Source of the DNA: JAUUSJ01 sp051880475
GTDB lineage: Bacteria > Bacillota > Clostridia > Lachnospirales > Lachnospiraceae
DNA length: 64,000 nt
Reading direction: 5' to 3'
Assembly: GCA_051880475.1 (NCBI GenBank)
Contig: JBJEOA010000009.1
Span: 1-64,000 of the forward strand
Below, piece by piece: positions 16,436-24,913 of the stretch (positions are counted from its first letter, which is position 1; the number at the start of each line of letters is the position of its first letter). The notes under the pieces are model-generated. The model saw only the letters and a list, made by a program, of their open reading frames with translations. It did no database searches and was not told the DNA's origin. The position numbers and the translations under genes were made by a program.

Positions 16436-17272
16436 ATGATAGTAAAAAAGATTTTAAATAATAATGTAATTACTTCACTCGATGAAAGGGGACAGGAAAT
16501 CGTCATTATGGGAAAAGGAATTGGTTGGAAGTTAACGAGTGGAGAAGAAATTGACGAGACAAAGATAGAGAAGATCTTTCGAATGGATACAGCGAGCTCA
16601 ATGGCTCGAATGAAAAAGCTTTTATTAGAGGTTCAACCTGAATCTGTGAGAATTAGCTCTAGGATTATTGACTATGCCAGAGAACATTTGGGTAAGGAAT
16701 TAAAGAAAAATATTTATATTACATTAACAGATCATATTGATTTTGCGATAGAACGTTTTAGAAATGGGATTCAGTTTCATTCCGCACTCTTTTGGGAAAT
16801 TAAGATGATTTATCCAAAAGAGTTTCAAATTGGAATATATGGTTTAAAGATCATTGAGGAGGAATTAGGGATAGTTCTTCCAGAGGAAGAGGCAGCCTCA
16901 ATCGCCTTACATTTGGTTAACGCTCAGACTGGAGAGAGCATGACTCAGACTCAGTCTATGATTGATTTGATAGCGAAGTCTTTAAATATTGTAAGGCTTT
17001 TTATGCGAGAGGAATTTAGGGAAGATTCTCTTGATTATCAGAGATTTGTGACGCATTTGATGTTTTTTGCACAGCGTGTCTTGGAGGGGAAAAATTTAGC
17101 TCTTCAGCAAAATTTTCTTTATGAGACAATGCGGCCAAATTATGAAAAGGAATTTCGGTGTGCGGAAAAAATCGCACGTTATGTAGAGAGGGAATATAAT
17201 GTAGATATTGGAAAAGAGGAAATTACATTTCTCGCAGTCCATATTATTCGAGTTACTGCTAAAACACAGTGA
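16436..17272 (+). CDS. licT: BglG/LicT-family transcriptional antiterminator
   Basis: The protein has an N-terminal co-antiterminator RNA-binding domain (residues of about 1-55, KKILNNNVITSLDERGQEIVIMGKGIGW) followed by two PTS-regulated domains. PRD1 shows conserved histidines in AREHLGKEL and LTDHIDFAIERF; PRD2 shows THLMFFAQRVLEG and LAVHIIRV. Phosphorylation of these residues by HPr and the PTS transporter sets activity. The ATG at 16436 has GGTGGG at proper spacing; the earlier in-frame ATG at 16421 overlaps that site. It is encoded between its own RAT site and the PTS gene, as in classic bgl operons. Confidence 0.92.
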   Translation: MIVKKILNNNVITSLDERGQEIVIMGKGIGWKLTSGEEIDETKIEKIFRMDTASSMARMKKLLLEVQPESVRISSRIIDYAREHLGKELKKNIYITLTDHIDFAIERFRNGIQFHSALFWEIKMIYPKEFQIGIYGLKIIEEELGIVLPEEEAASIALHLVNAQTGESMTQTQSMIDLIAKSLNIVRLFMREEFREDSLDYQRFVTHLMFFAQRVLEGKNLALQQNFLYETMRPNYEKEFRCAEKIARYVEREYNVDIGKEEITFLAVHIIRVTAKTQ

Positions 17273-17294
17273 TATAGATTTTAGCATGATTGCC

Positions 17295-17390
17295 AAAAGG
17301 TGCATCCTGCGGCAAGAATGAGAGATATTTTTGAATTAAAGTTGTTAATAATTGCTATCCTTTTAGCCGGCATTAGGATGCTTTTATCAT
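17295..17390 (+). terminator. Possible terminator or attenuator between licT and the PTS gene
   Basis: AAAAG with GCATCCT (17295-17308) pairs with AGGATGCTTTT (17375-17385) ahead of T-rich sequence. The loop is about 65 nt. I looked for a second RAT sequence here and did not find a convincing one. Confidence 0.45.
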
Positions 17391-17484
17391 ATTTTATATG
17401 GAATAAATAATCCAATATGCATTATCTATGGAGTGTAAATGATTGGATATTAATTCTCAAGTTATAATTTAGGAGGAAGAAATA

Positions 17485-19350
17485 ATGGCAAAAATAAGAG
17501 ATTATGCCAAATTAGCGAAAGATATTCGCGATGCCGTTGGCGAAAGTAATATTATGAACGCACAGCACTGTGCGACTAGACTGAGACTAGTGTTAAAACA
17601 AAGCCCTTCTGAGGAGGTGACAAAGCAGATATCTTCTATGCCTGGTGTTATCCAAGTAGTAGAAAAAGGAGGACAGTACCAGATTGTTATCGGTACACAT
17701 GCTAAGGATGTGTATGCAGAGTTGATGCAGATTATGTCCATCGATACAAGTGCACAGCCACAAGTAAAGCAGAGCATTGTAAATCGAATTATTGCTACCA
17801 TGTCAGCTGTATTTGCTCCTTTTGTGTATGTATTAGCAGCCGCAGGTTTAGTGCAGGGTGCGTTGATTATTATCACACAATTTGCACCTAGTTTTGCAAA
17901 CACAGGCACTTATGAAGTATTAAGCTTTATTTCTTGGACACCTTTCACATTTTTACCAGTATTAATTGCAGTAACTGCGTCAAAACATTTTAAGTGTAAT
18001 ACTTATATAGCGATGTGGTGTTGTCTTGCATTAGTAAATAGCTCATGGGGAGACATTGCAGCCCGAATTGCAGCAGGAGAGTCTGTAAAATTTTTACTTT
18101 TTGATATGGCACAGACTACATATACATCCACTGTATTACCACCACTTTTCTTAGTACTAGTTTTATCTTATTTAGAAAGATTTTTAGAGAAATACATTCC
18201 AGAGGTAATAAAAGCACTTGCAATTCCTTTTATTTGTGCAATTATTATGGTTCCTGCTACTATTTTAGTACTTGGACCTATCTCCGATGGAATTGCAAAT
18301 GCACTTGCAATTGGATTTAATGGTTTATGTAATAATGTTCCAATTGTTGCGGCACTTATCGTTGGAGGTTTCTGGCAGGTATTTGTTATTTTTGGTGTTC
18401 ACTGGGGTGTTACTCCTATGGTAATGGCGAATTTTGCAAATAACGGCTGTGACGCTTTCCAGGCATTCCAAACTTGTGCGGTTGTCGCTCAGGCAGCAGC
18501 ATGCTTTGGTGTATTTATTAAGTCAAGAGATAAGGAAATTAAAAACGTATCTATATCCGCTGGATTGACAGGAATCTTTGGTATTACTGAGCCTGCTATC
18601 TATGGTGTTACATTAAGACTGAAAAAACCATTTATCTGTGGATGTATCGGTGGTGCAGTTGGTGCATGTGTCGTAGCTTTGACTCACGCAATGTACTATG
18701 TGTATGCAGGTCTTCCAGGATTACTTACTGTAGTAAATGCAATCAGCGATACAAATCCAGGTTCTTTCCGCGGAGAGTTAATCGCAATTGCGGTAACAAT
18801 TGCAGTTACAATTATTTTAGTTCAGATTATTGGTTGTGATGAAAAAAAAGTTGAGGCAGAAGAAATTAAAACTGATTCTACAAAAGCAGTTGAAAATAAA
18901 AAGTTCATCATTTCTGCTCCGTTAAATGGTGAGGCAAAAAAACTTGAAGAAGTAGATGATCCTACTTTTTCAGCTGGAATTCTCGGACAGGGTGCTGCTA
19001 TTATTCCTTCAGAGGGAAAATTATATGCACCGTTTGATGGAACAGTAGCTTCTATTTTTGACACAAAGCACGCAATCTGTCTTGAAAATGGCAGTGGAGC
19101 AGAAATTTTAATTCATATCGGACTTGAGACAGTGACACTTGGCGGAAAATATTTTGATGCTAAAGTAAAAGCTGGAGATGCAGTAAAGACAGGAGATTTA
19201 TTAATAGAATTTGATTTAGAGGCAATCCGCAAAGAGTTTCAGACAATTACACCAGTTCTTATTGGAAACGCAGATGATTTTGAGAGTGTGCTTCCACTGA
19301 AAACAAATGGTGCTATTAAAGCTGGAGAAGCATTTATAGAAGTAAAATAG
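17485..19350 (+). CDS. bglF: PTS beta-glucoside transporter subunit EIIBCA
   Basis: This is a single-chain permease that imports and phosphorylates beta-glucosides. The EIIB domain is at residues of about 1-90 with the phospho-cysteine in NAQHCATRLRL. The EIIC membrane domain spans about residues 105-455 with the conserved GVHWGVTPM and GITEPAIYGV segments. The EIIA(Glc-like) domain is at about 480-620 with the active His in ILIHIGLETVTLGGKYF and the typical VKAGDAVKTGDLLIEFD. The order B-C-A and 621-residue length are normal. Cleavage of the product is provided by the downstream GH1 gene, and it would also control the LicT protein upstream. Confidence 0.95.
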   Translation: MAKIRDYAKLAKDIRDAVGESNIMNAQHCATRLRLVLKQSPSEEVTKQISSMPGVIQVVEKGGQYQIVIGTHAKDVYAELMQIMSIDTSAQPQVKQSIVNRIIATMSAVFAPFVYVLAAAGLVQGALIIITQFAPSFANTGTYEVLSFISWTPFTFLPVLIAVTASKHFKCNTYIAMWCCLALVNSSWGDIAARIAAGESVKFLLFDMAQTTYTSTVLPPLFLVLVLSYLERFLEKYIPEVIKALAIPFICAIIMVPATILVLGPISDGIANALAIGFNGLCNNVPIVAALIVGGFWQVFVIFGVHWGVTPMVMANFANNGCDAFQAFQTCAVVAQAAACFGVFIKSRDKEIKNVSISAGLTGIFGITEPAIYGVTLRLKKPFICGCIGGAVGACVVALTHAMYYVYAGLPGLLTVVNAISDTNPGSFRGELIAIAVTIAVTIILVQIIGCDEKKVEAEEIKTDSTKAVENKKFIISAPLNGEAKKLEEVDDPTFSAGILGQGAAIIPSEGKLYAPFDGTVASIFDTKHAICLENGSGAEILIHIGLETVTLGGKYFDAKVKAGDAVKTGDLLIEFDLEAIRKEFQTITPVLIGNADDFESVLPLKTNGAIKAGEAFIEVK

Positions 19351-19560
19351 ATATGACACTAGATTGGAAATGAAATTGCGGATATTGGCAGCCACCTAAG
19401 CAATTTAAAAGAAAAACTAGTGATTTATCAGTGTATCATTAGAAAAGAATATTTATTTTTAACGCTTCCTCCTCTTGCGATAAAGATAGATTTATTTTCG
19501 AATGATATAATATTAACTAAAACTTAGGGCAAATATTAAGAGAGAAAGGAAATAGATATT

Positions 19561-20994
19561 ATGGCATTACCAAAAGATTTTTTGTGGGGCGGTGCAGTAG
19601 CTGCTCATCAGCTGGAAGGCGGCTGGAATGAGGGCGGAAAAGGTCCAAATGTATGTGATGTTTTAACAGGGGGAGCTCACGGTGTAGCACGCCGAATTAC
19701 GGACACTGTTGTAGAAGGCGAGTATTATCCAAACCATGATGCAGTTGATTTTTATCATCATTATAAGGAAGATATTGCTTTATTTGCGGAGATGGGATTT
19801 AAATGTTTCCGTACAAGTATTGCGTGGACACGTATTTTCCCTATGGGAGATGAGGAAATGCCAAATGAGGCTGGTCTTCAGTTCTATGATGATATGTTCG
19901 ATGAATTATTAAAATACGGAATCGAGCCTGTCATTACACTTAGCCATTTTGAGATGCCTCTTCATTTGGCGAAGAAATACGGCGGATGGATGAATCGAAA
20001 AGTCATCGATTTCTTTGTAAAATTTGCAAAAATTTGCTTTGATAGATATAAAAATAAAGTAAAATACTGGATGACATTTAACGAAATTAATAATCAGATG
20101 AACTATAAAAATGATATTTTTGGTTGGACAAACTCAGGAGTACGTTTTAGTGAATATGAAAATCCAGAAGAGGCAATGTATCAATGTGCACATCATGAGC
20201 TTGTTGCAAGTGCGTTGGCTGTAAAGGCAGGACATGAAATTAATCCTGATTTCCAGATTGGCTGTATGATTGCTATGGTTCCAATTTATCCTTATTCTTG
20301 CAGACCAGCGGACATGGTTTTATCTGTTCAGGAAATGCATATGAGATATTTCTTCAGTGATATTCACTGCCGTGGACATTATCCAAATTATGCGAAGAAG
20401 ATGTTTGAGCGCAAAGGATTTGATATCAAGATGGAACCAGAGGATGAGAAAATCTTAGCAGAAGGCACAGTAGACTATATCGGATTCTCCTATTACATGA
20501 CAAATGTAGTTGATTCTCAGACTACAATTGATGTCTCTAAAATGATTGAGGCGAGCAGCCCTCATACTGTGGCAAATCCATATGCAAAGGCAACAGAGTG
20601 GGGATGGACAATCGACCCAGAGGGACTTCGCTACGCACTTAATATACTTTATGAGCGTTATGAGAAGCCGCTTTTTATCGTAGAAAATGGATTTGGAGCA
20701 ATTGATGTAAAGAATCCAGATGGAAGTTGTGACGATCCAGCTAGAATCGCATATCTTCGTGCACATATTGAAGAAATGAAAAAAGCAGTCGAGGAAGATG
20801 GCGTTGATCTTATGGGATATACTCCATGGGGATGCATTGATTTAGTATCCTTTACGACTGGTGAATATAAGAAGCGCTATGGATTTATCTATGTAGATCG
20901 AAATGATGATGGAACAGGAGATTTTTCTCGAAGCAAAAAATTGTCTTTTGATTGGTATAAGGAAGTAATCGCTTCAAACGGAGAAAATTTATAG
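19561..20994 (+). CDS. bglA: 6-phospho-beta-glucosidase (glycoside hydrolase family 1)
   Basis: This cytoplasmic GH1 enzyme hydrolyses phosphorylated beta-glucosides delivered by the PTS. The GH1 N-terminus (FLWGGAVAAHQLEGGW), the acid/base motif (MTFNEINNQM) and the nucleophile motif (FIVENGFGAID) are intact. The KYGFIYVDR-like segment (RYGFIYVDRND) that contacts the phosphate in 6-phospho enzymes is present near the C-terminus. It is 477 residues, the usual size. GAGAAAGGAAA precedes the ATG. It ends the bgl operon and is followed by a strong terminator. Confidence 0.95.
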   Translation: MALPKDFLWGGAVAAHQLEGGWNEGGKGPNVCDVLTGGAHGVARRITDTVVEGEYYPNHDAVDFYHHYKEDIALFAEMGFKCFRTSIAWTRIFPMGDEEMPNEAGLQFYDDMFDELLKYGIEPVITLSHFEMPLHLAKKYGGWMNRKVIDFFVKFAKICFDRYKNKVKYWMTFNEINNQMNYKNDIFGWTNSGVRFSEYENPEEAMYQCAHHELVASALAVKAGHEINPDFQIGCMIAMVPIYPYSCRPADMVLSVQEMHMRYFFSDIHCRGHYPNYAKKMFERKGFDIKMEPEDEKILAEGTVDYIGFSYYMTNVVDSQTTIDVSKMIEASSPHTVANPYAKATEWGWTIDPEGLRYALNILYERYEKPLFIVENGFGAIDVKNPDGSCDDPARIAYLRAHIEEMKKAVEEDGVDLMGYTPWGCIDLVSFTTGEYKKRYGFIYVDRNDDGTGDFSRSKKLSFDWYKEVIASNGENL

Positions 20995-21022
20995 GTTTTT
21001 AATTACTATAAAATTATAAAAT

Positions 21023-21061
21023 AAAAGACGCAAAAAGGGACCTCCCTTTCTTGCGTCTTTT
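21023..21061 (+). terminator. Intrinsic terminator of the bgl operon
   Basis: AAAAGACGCAA followed by AAGGGA pairs across CCTC with the complementary arm ending TTGCGTCTTTT. The stem is GC-richer than its surroundings and ends in a T-run. Confidence 0.9.
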
Positions 21062-21170
21062 ATGTTTCATCTTTTATATTCAATCTCTCATTTTTTATCC
21101 CCCAATTTATAACTATTCAAAAAATAAAATGATTTATGTATAAAAATAAGCTCAAAAGTAAAACTATTAC

Positions 21171-21198
21171 TTGACAATAAGTTTATTGAGAGTATAAT
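21171..21198 (+). promoter_or_regulatory. Promoter of the polyamine transport operon
   Basis: A perfect TTGACA (21171-21176) and a perfect TATAAT (21193-21198) are separated by 16 nt. They lie about 65 nt upstream of the regulator gene that begins the operon. Confidence 0.85.
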
Positions 21199-21262
21199 AT
21201 ATTTTGGTGAAAAAGTTTAGCAAAACTAGACATAAGGTTTAGAATTAGAAAAGGACTAGTTT

Positions 21263-21820
21263 ATGGAAGTAGAATATATTAATAAAAAGATTGGAAAAAA
21301 AATTAAAGATTTGCGAAACCGAAACGAGTTGACTCAAGAAGAATTAGCGGACCGAGCTGAGCTGACGAAAGGTTTTATTTCTCAGCTAGAGAGAGGGCAG
21401 GTATCACCTTCTGTTGTGACATTATTAGATTTGATAGAATGTCTTGGCATTACCGCCGCAGAGTTTTTTGAGGAGACAGAGGAGGAAAAAATTGTATTTT
21501 CTGAGGAGAGTTATTTTGAGAAAATCGATGAGGCAGGGAATAGTATTCAGTGGATTGTTCCGACGGCACAGGGAAATAGCATGGAACCTCTTTTAGTAGT
21601 GGTACAGCCTCACCAAAGGTTAAGTGAGGATAAACCTCACGCGGGAGAGGAATTTGGATATGTTATTTCTGGAAAGTTAAAATTATGTTTGGGAGATAAA
21701 TCATATATCGTAAAGACTGGGGAGAGTTTTTACTATCCCGCAAAGAGAAAACATCATATTGAAAATCCAGGCGGCAGACCTGCAAAATTTATTTGGGTAA
21801 GTGCACCGCCTTCTTTTTAA
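21263..21820 (+). CDS. XRE-family regulator with C-terminal cupin (PuuR-like)
   Basis: Residues of about 1-65 form a Cro/CI-type helix-turn-helix (LRNRNELTQEELADRAELTKGFISQLERGQ). Residues of about 105-183 are a cupin sensor with the HAGEEFGYVISGKLKL and GESFYYPAKRKHHIENPG motifs. This two-domain layout is that of PuuR and of the regulators that usually precede potABCD in Clostridia. It is the first gene of the operon, 42 nt from potA, so it probably senses polyamines and controls their uptake. That function is inferred from context. Confidence 0.9.
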   Translation: MEVEYINKKIGKKIKDLRNRNELTQEELADRAELTKGFISQLERGQVSPSVVTLLDLIECLGITAAEFFEETEEEKIVFSEESYFEKIDEAGNSIQWIVPTAQGNSMEPLLVVVQPHQRLSEDKPHAGEEFGYVISGKLKLCLGDKSYIVKTGESFYYPAKRKHHIENPGGRPAKFIWVSAPPSF

Positions 21821-21862
21821 TAATAAAAAAATGAGGACTCATATATTATAGGAGGATAAAAA

Positions 21863-23302
21863 ATGGAACAGAAGAAGAACATTATTGAGTTAAAGCATAT
21901 CACAAAGGTTTATGAAGATGGTTTTACCGCAGTAGATGACTTTAATTTGGAAGTAAAACGAGGGGAATTTGTCACGTTTTTGGGACCTTCTGGCTGTGGA
22001 AAAACTACTACATTGCGTATGATAGCAGGCTTTGATATTCCAACAGACGGAGAAATTCTATTAAATGGAGAGTCTATTACGAACTTGCCGCCTAATAAGC
22101 GTCCGATTAATACGGTATTTCAGCGGTATGCTTTATTTCCTCATATGAATATTTACGATAATATTGCTTTTGGTTTAAAGCAGAAAAAAACTCCAAAAGA
22201 TATGATTGATAAAAAGGTGAAGCGTGTTCTTTCCTTAGTAGATTTGGAAGGCTTTGAAAAGAGAAAGGTTACTACTTTGTCTGGCGGTCAGCAGCAGCGT
22301 GTAGCGATTGCCCGTGCACTTGTAAATGAGCCAGAAATTCTATTATTAGATGAACCTTTAGGTGCTCTGGACTTAAAAATGCGTCAGGAGATGCAATTAG
22401 AATTAAAAGCTATGCATAAAAAACTTGGCATGACCTTTATTTATGTCACTCACGACCAGGAGGAAGCATTGACGATGTCAGATAAGATAGTCGTTATGTC
22501 TAAGGGAAAAATGCAGCAAATTGGAACTCCAGAAGATATTTATAATGAGCCTCAAAATGCGTTTGTGGCGGACTTTATCGGACAGAGTAATATTTTTAAT
22601 GGTATTATGACAGGAAAGCTTAAAGCTCGTTTTTGCGGTGGAGAGTTTCTATGTGTGGATGATGTAGAAGAGGGAACTCATATCACGGCAGTAGTTCGAC
22701 CAGAAGACGTAGTTTTAACAGAGCCAGAGAAGGGAATTATCGAGGGAATTGTGACTTCTGTTATTTTTAAGGGGATGCATTACGAAATTACGGTTGAGTC
22801 TGGAAAGAATGAGATGGTAATCCAGTCCGTGGACTCTGCAAAAATAGGAGAGAGAGTGGGAATGAGAGTAGACCCAGATAATATTCATATTATGATTGCG
22901 GAGGATAATACAAATTTCTTTATTGTAAATATTAATAAAAACCATCGTCTTGAGTATAATGACATAATTTTAGATACAAGTCTTACAAAGTTAATTCCTG
23001 GCAGTAAGAGAAATGAATCGGGAGAAATTTTGGATGCGGCTGGCGAAGTGATAGATATTGAGCGAGTGAGAGTGCAAGCTGCCATTCATCCTAGAGATAT
23101 TGAGATGACAGATGAGCAGGAAAAAGGATTAGTTCAGGGAACAATTAGCAATCTAATTTATAAGGGAGACCATTATAGCTATGTTATTCACACGGATTTA
23201 GGGCAGGATTTTGTAGCAGATGATGAAGACTTATGGAATATGAATGACGCTGTAGGACTGATTATGCCGGTAGAGAAGATGAGTTTTACAATTAAAAGAT
23301 AA
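21863..23302 (+). CDS. potA: Spermidine/putrescine ABC transporter ATP-binding protein
   Basis: This is the ATPase of the polyamine importer. The Walker A (GPSGCGKTT), PotA-type Q-loop (VFQRYALFPHMN), signature (LSGGQQQR) and Walker B (ILLLDEPLGALD) are present. At 479 residues it is about 100 longer than usual. The extension holds two similar C-terminal beta modules: one around AVVRPEDVVLTEPEKGIIEG and VIFKGMHYEITV, and one around AAIHPRDIEMTDEQEKGLVQG and LIYKGDHYSYVI. It therefore carries what looks like a duplicated TOBE/OB region. AGGAGG precedes the ATG. Confidence 0.93.
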   Translation: MEQKKNIIELKHITKVYEDGFTAVDDFNLEVKRGEFVTFLGPSGCGKTTTLRMIAGFDIPTDGEILLNGESITNLPPNKRPINTVFQRYALFPHMNIYDNIAFGLKQKKTPKDMIDKKVKRVLSLVDLEGFEKRKVTTLSGGQQQRVAIARALVNEPEILLLDEPLGALDLKMRQEMQLELKAMHKKLGMTFIYVTHDQEEALTMSDKIVVMSKGKMQQIGTPEDIYNEPQNAFVADFIGQSNIFNGIMTGKLKARFCGGEFLCVDDVEEGTHITAVVRPEDVVLTEPEKGIIEGIVTSVIFKGMHYEITVESGKNEMVIQSVDSAKIGERVGMRVDPDNIHIMIAEDNTNFFIVNINKNHRLEYNDIILDTSLTKLIPGSKRNESGEILDAAGEVIDIERVRVQAAIHPRDIEMTDEQEKGLVQGTISNLIYKGDHYSYVIHTDLGQDFVADDEDLWNMNDAVGLIMPVEKMSFTIKR

Positions 23303-23324
23303 AGGGAATGAGGAGGATAAAAAA

Positions 23325-24113
23325 ATGTTTCGTTTTTCTCGAAAAAGTTTGGGGATTCCTTATGCATTATATTTGGCAGTATTCGTAGTAGCTCCGCTAT
23401 TAGTATTGCTTTATTACGCATTTACGAATGGACAGGGAGAATTTACAACTAAAAATTTAACAAATTTTTTTACAGATCCAAATACATTAGGAACCTTATG
23501 CTATAGTTTTGCACTTGCTATTATGACTACATTTGTATGCTTACTTTTGGCGTATCCAATTGCCTATATATTAGCGACGAGTCAATTAAAGGCGAAATCT
23601 GTTATTGTAATGTTATTTGTACTTCCTATGTGGATTAATTTTTCTCTGAGAATTACTGCGTTAAAAGAAATTTTGACAGTGATAGAGGGAAATTTAGCAA
23701 ATTATGCTTTTCTTAATTCTGTGATTGGCATGACTTATGATTTTTTACCTTTTATGATTTTACCTATATATACTACAATTTCTAAGCTTGATACTGCTCT
23801 TCTTGAGGCGGCTAGAGACTTAGGAGCGGGAGAATTACAAGCGTTTCTTAAGGTGACATTGCCACTTTCTGTTCCTGGTATTATTAGTGGAATATCTATG
23901 GTATTTCTTCCATCTATGACGAATTATGTAGTATTAGATATGCTATATAATAGCACGTATATTATGGGTAGTCTAATTGGAAGTTATTTCTCTGCATATA
24001 ACTGGCATGGCGGTTCTATGATTGCATTGATTTTATTGGCAATTATATGTTTGTTTACGTTATTATTTGGCGGAGAGGAAGAAGATAATATAAGGGGAGG
24101 TGCCCTTTTATGA
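23325..24113 (+). CDS. potB: Spermidine/putrescine ABC transporter permease
   Basis: This is the first inner-membrane subunit of the polyamine importer, with six predicted helices. The coupling loop EAARDLGAGELQAFLKVTLPLSVPGIISG is the EAA motif that docks to PotA. The sequence NFSLRITALKEIL in the loop after helix 3 is typical of PotB. Its AGGAGG site is 9 nt upstream of the ATG, and its stop overlaps the potC start by 4 nt. Confidence 0.94.
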   Translation: MFRFSRKSLGIPYALYLAVFVVAPLLVLLYYAFTNGQGEFTTKNLTNFFTDPNTLGTLCYSFALAIMTTFVCLLLAYPIAYILATSQLKAKSVIVMLFVLPMWINFSLRITALKEILTVIEGNLANYAFLNSVIGMTYDFLPFMILPIYTTISKLDTALLEAARDLGAGELQAFLKVTLPLSVPGIISGISMVFLPSMTNYVVLDMLYNSTYIMGSLIGSYFSAYNWHGGSMIALILLAIICLFTLLFGGEEEDNIRGGALL

Positions 24114-24913
24114 TGAAAAAACTAGTCAAGAGTATTTTATTAGGTGTAGTTCTTTTATTTTTATATTTACCTATTTTGATTTTGGCAGTATATAGTTTTA
24201 CTGATGCGACAAATATCGGTGTTATTCGAGGATTTTCATTCCGAAATTATGTGACTTTATTTACGACTCCAGAATTAATTCAGATGATTTTAGGCACATT
24301 AATTTTGGCTTTCGTCTCTGCCGTTTTAGCTACGATTTTGGGAACGATGGGAGCTATCGGTGCGTTCTACTCGAAAAAGGGAATGGCATCGGCTATCTCA
24401 ACAATGAATCAAGTTCCTGTAGTCAATGCGGATGTAGTGACAGGATTTTCCATCTGTATTTTACTAGTTATTGTATTTGGCGTGAGTAAAGAGACTTATC
24501 TTCCGTTAGTTATTGGGCATGTGACATTATGTGCACCATTTGTGTATTTATCTGTTATGCCTAAAATTAAACAAATGGATTCTAGTATCTATGAGGCGGC
24601 CTTAGATTTAGGAGCGACTCCATTTACTGCATTGTGGAAAATTGTAGTTCCCCAGATTATTCCAGGCATTATATCTGGATTTGGTCTTGCTATTACTCTA
24701 TCATTAGACGATTATTTTATTGCAACATATACGAAACCAGCAACTTTCGATACAATTAGTACGTATGTTGTAAATGCCACAAAGGGAGCACAGACTACGA
24801 TTAAGACTGCACTTTGGGCTTTGTCAACGGTTATTTTTCTAGTTGTCGTACTTGTCGTGACAGTAATAAATATTCGGGCAGGTAAGGAAGAGGCGGAAAG
24901 GAGCGTACTATAA
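24110..24913 (+). CDS. potC: Spermidine/putrescine ABC transporter permease
   Basis: This is the second permease of the importer, 267 residues with six helices. The EAA loop reads YEAALDLGATPFTALWKIVVPQ, and the SLDDYFIATYTKPATFDTIS segment near the end is highly typical of PotC. It overlaps potB by 4 nt, and its TAA shares one base with the potD ATG. In many Clostridia potC and potD are fused into one gene; here they remain separate but translationally coupled. Confidence 0.94.
   Translation: MMKKLVKSILLGVVLLFLYLPILILAVYSFTDATNIGVIRGFSFRNYVTLFTTPELIQMILGTLILAFVSAVLATILGTMGAIGAFYSKKGMASAISTMNQVPVVNADVVTGFSICILLVIVFGVSKETYLPLVIGHVTLCAPFVYLSVMPKIKQMDSSIYEAALDLGATPFTALWKIVVPQIIPGIISGFGLAITLSLDDYFIATYTKPATFDTISTYVVNATKGAQTTIKTALWALSTVIFLVVVLVVTVINIRAGKEEAERSVL

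Noticed and set aside
17273..17484. Second RAT site before the PTS gene
   Set aside because: No TTGTTACT/GGCAAAACC-type halves were found; only a long-loop terminator-like pairing is present.
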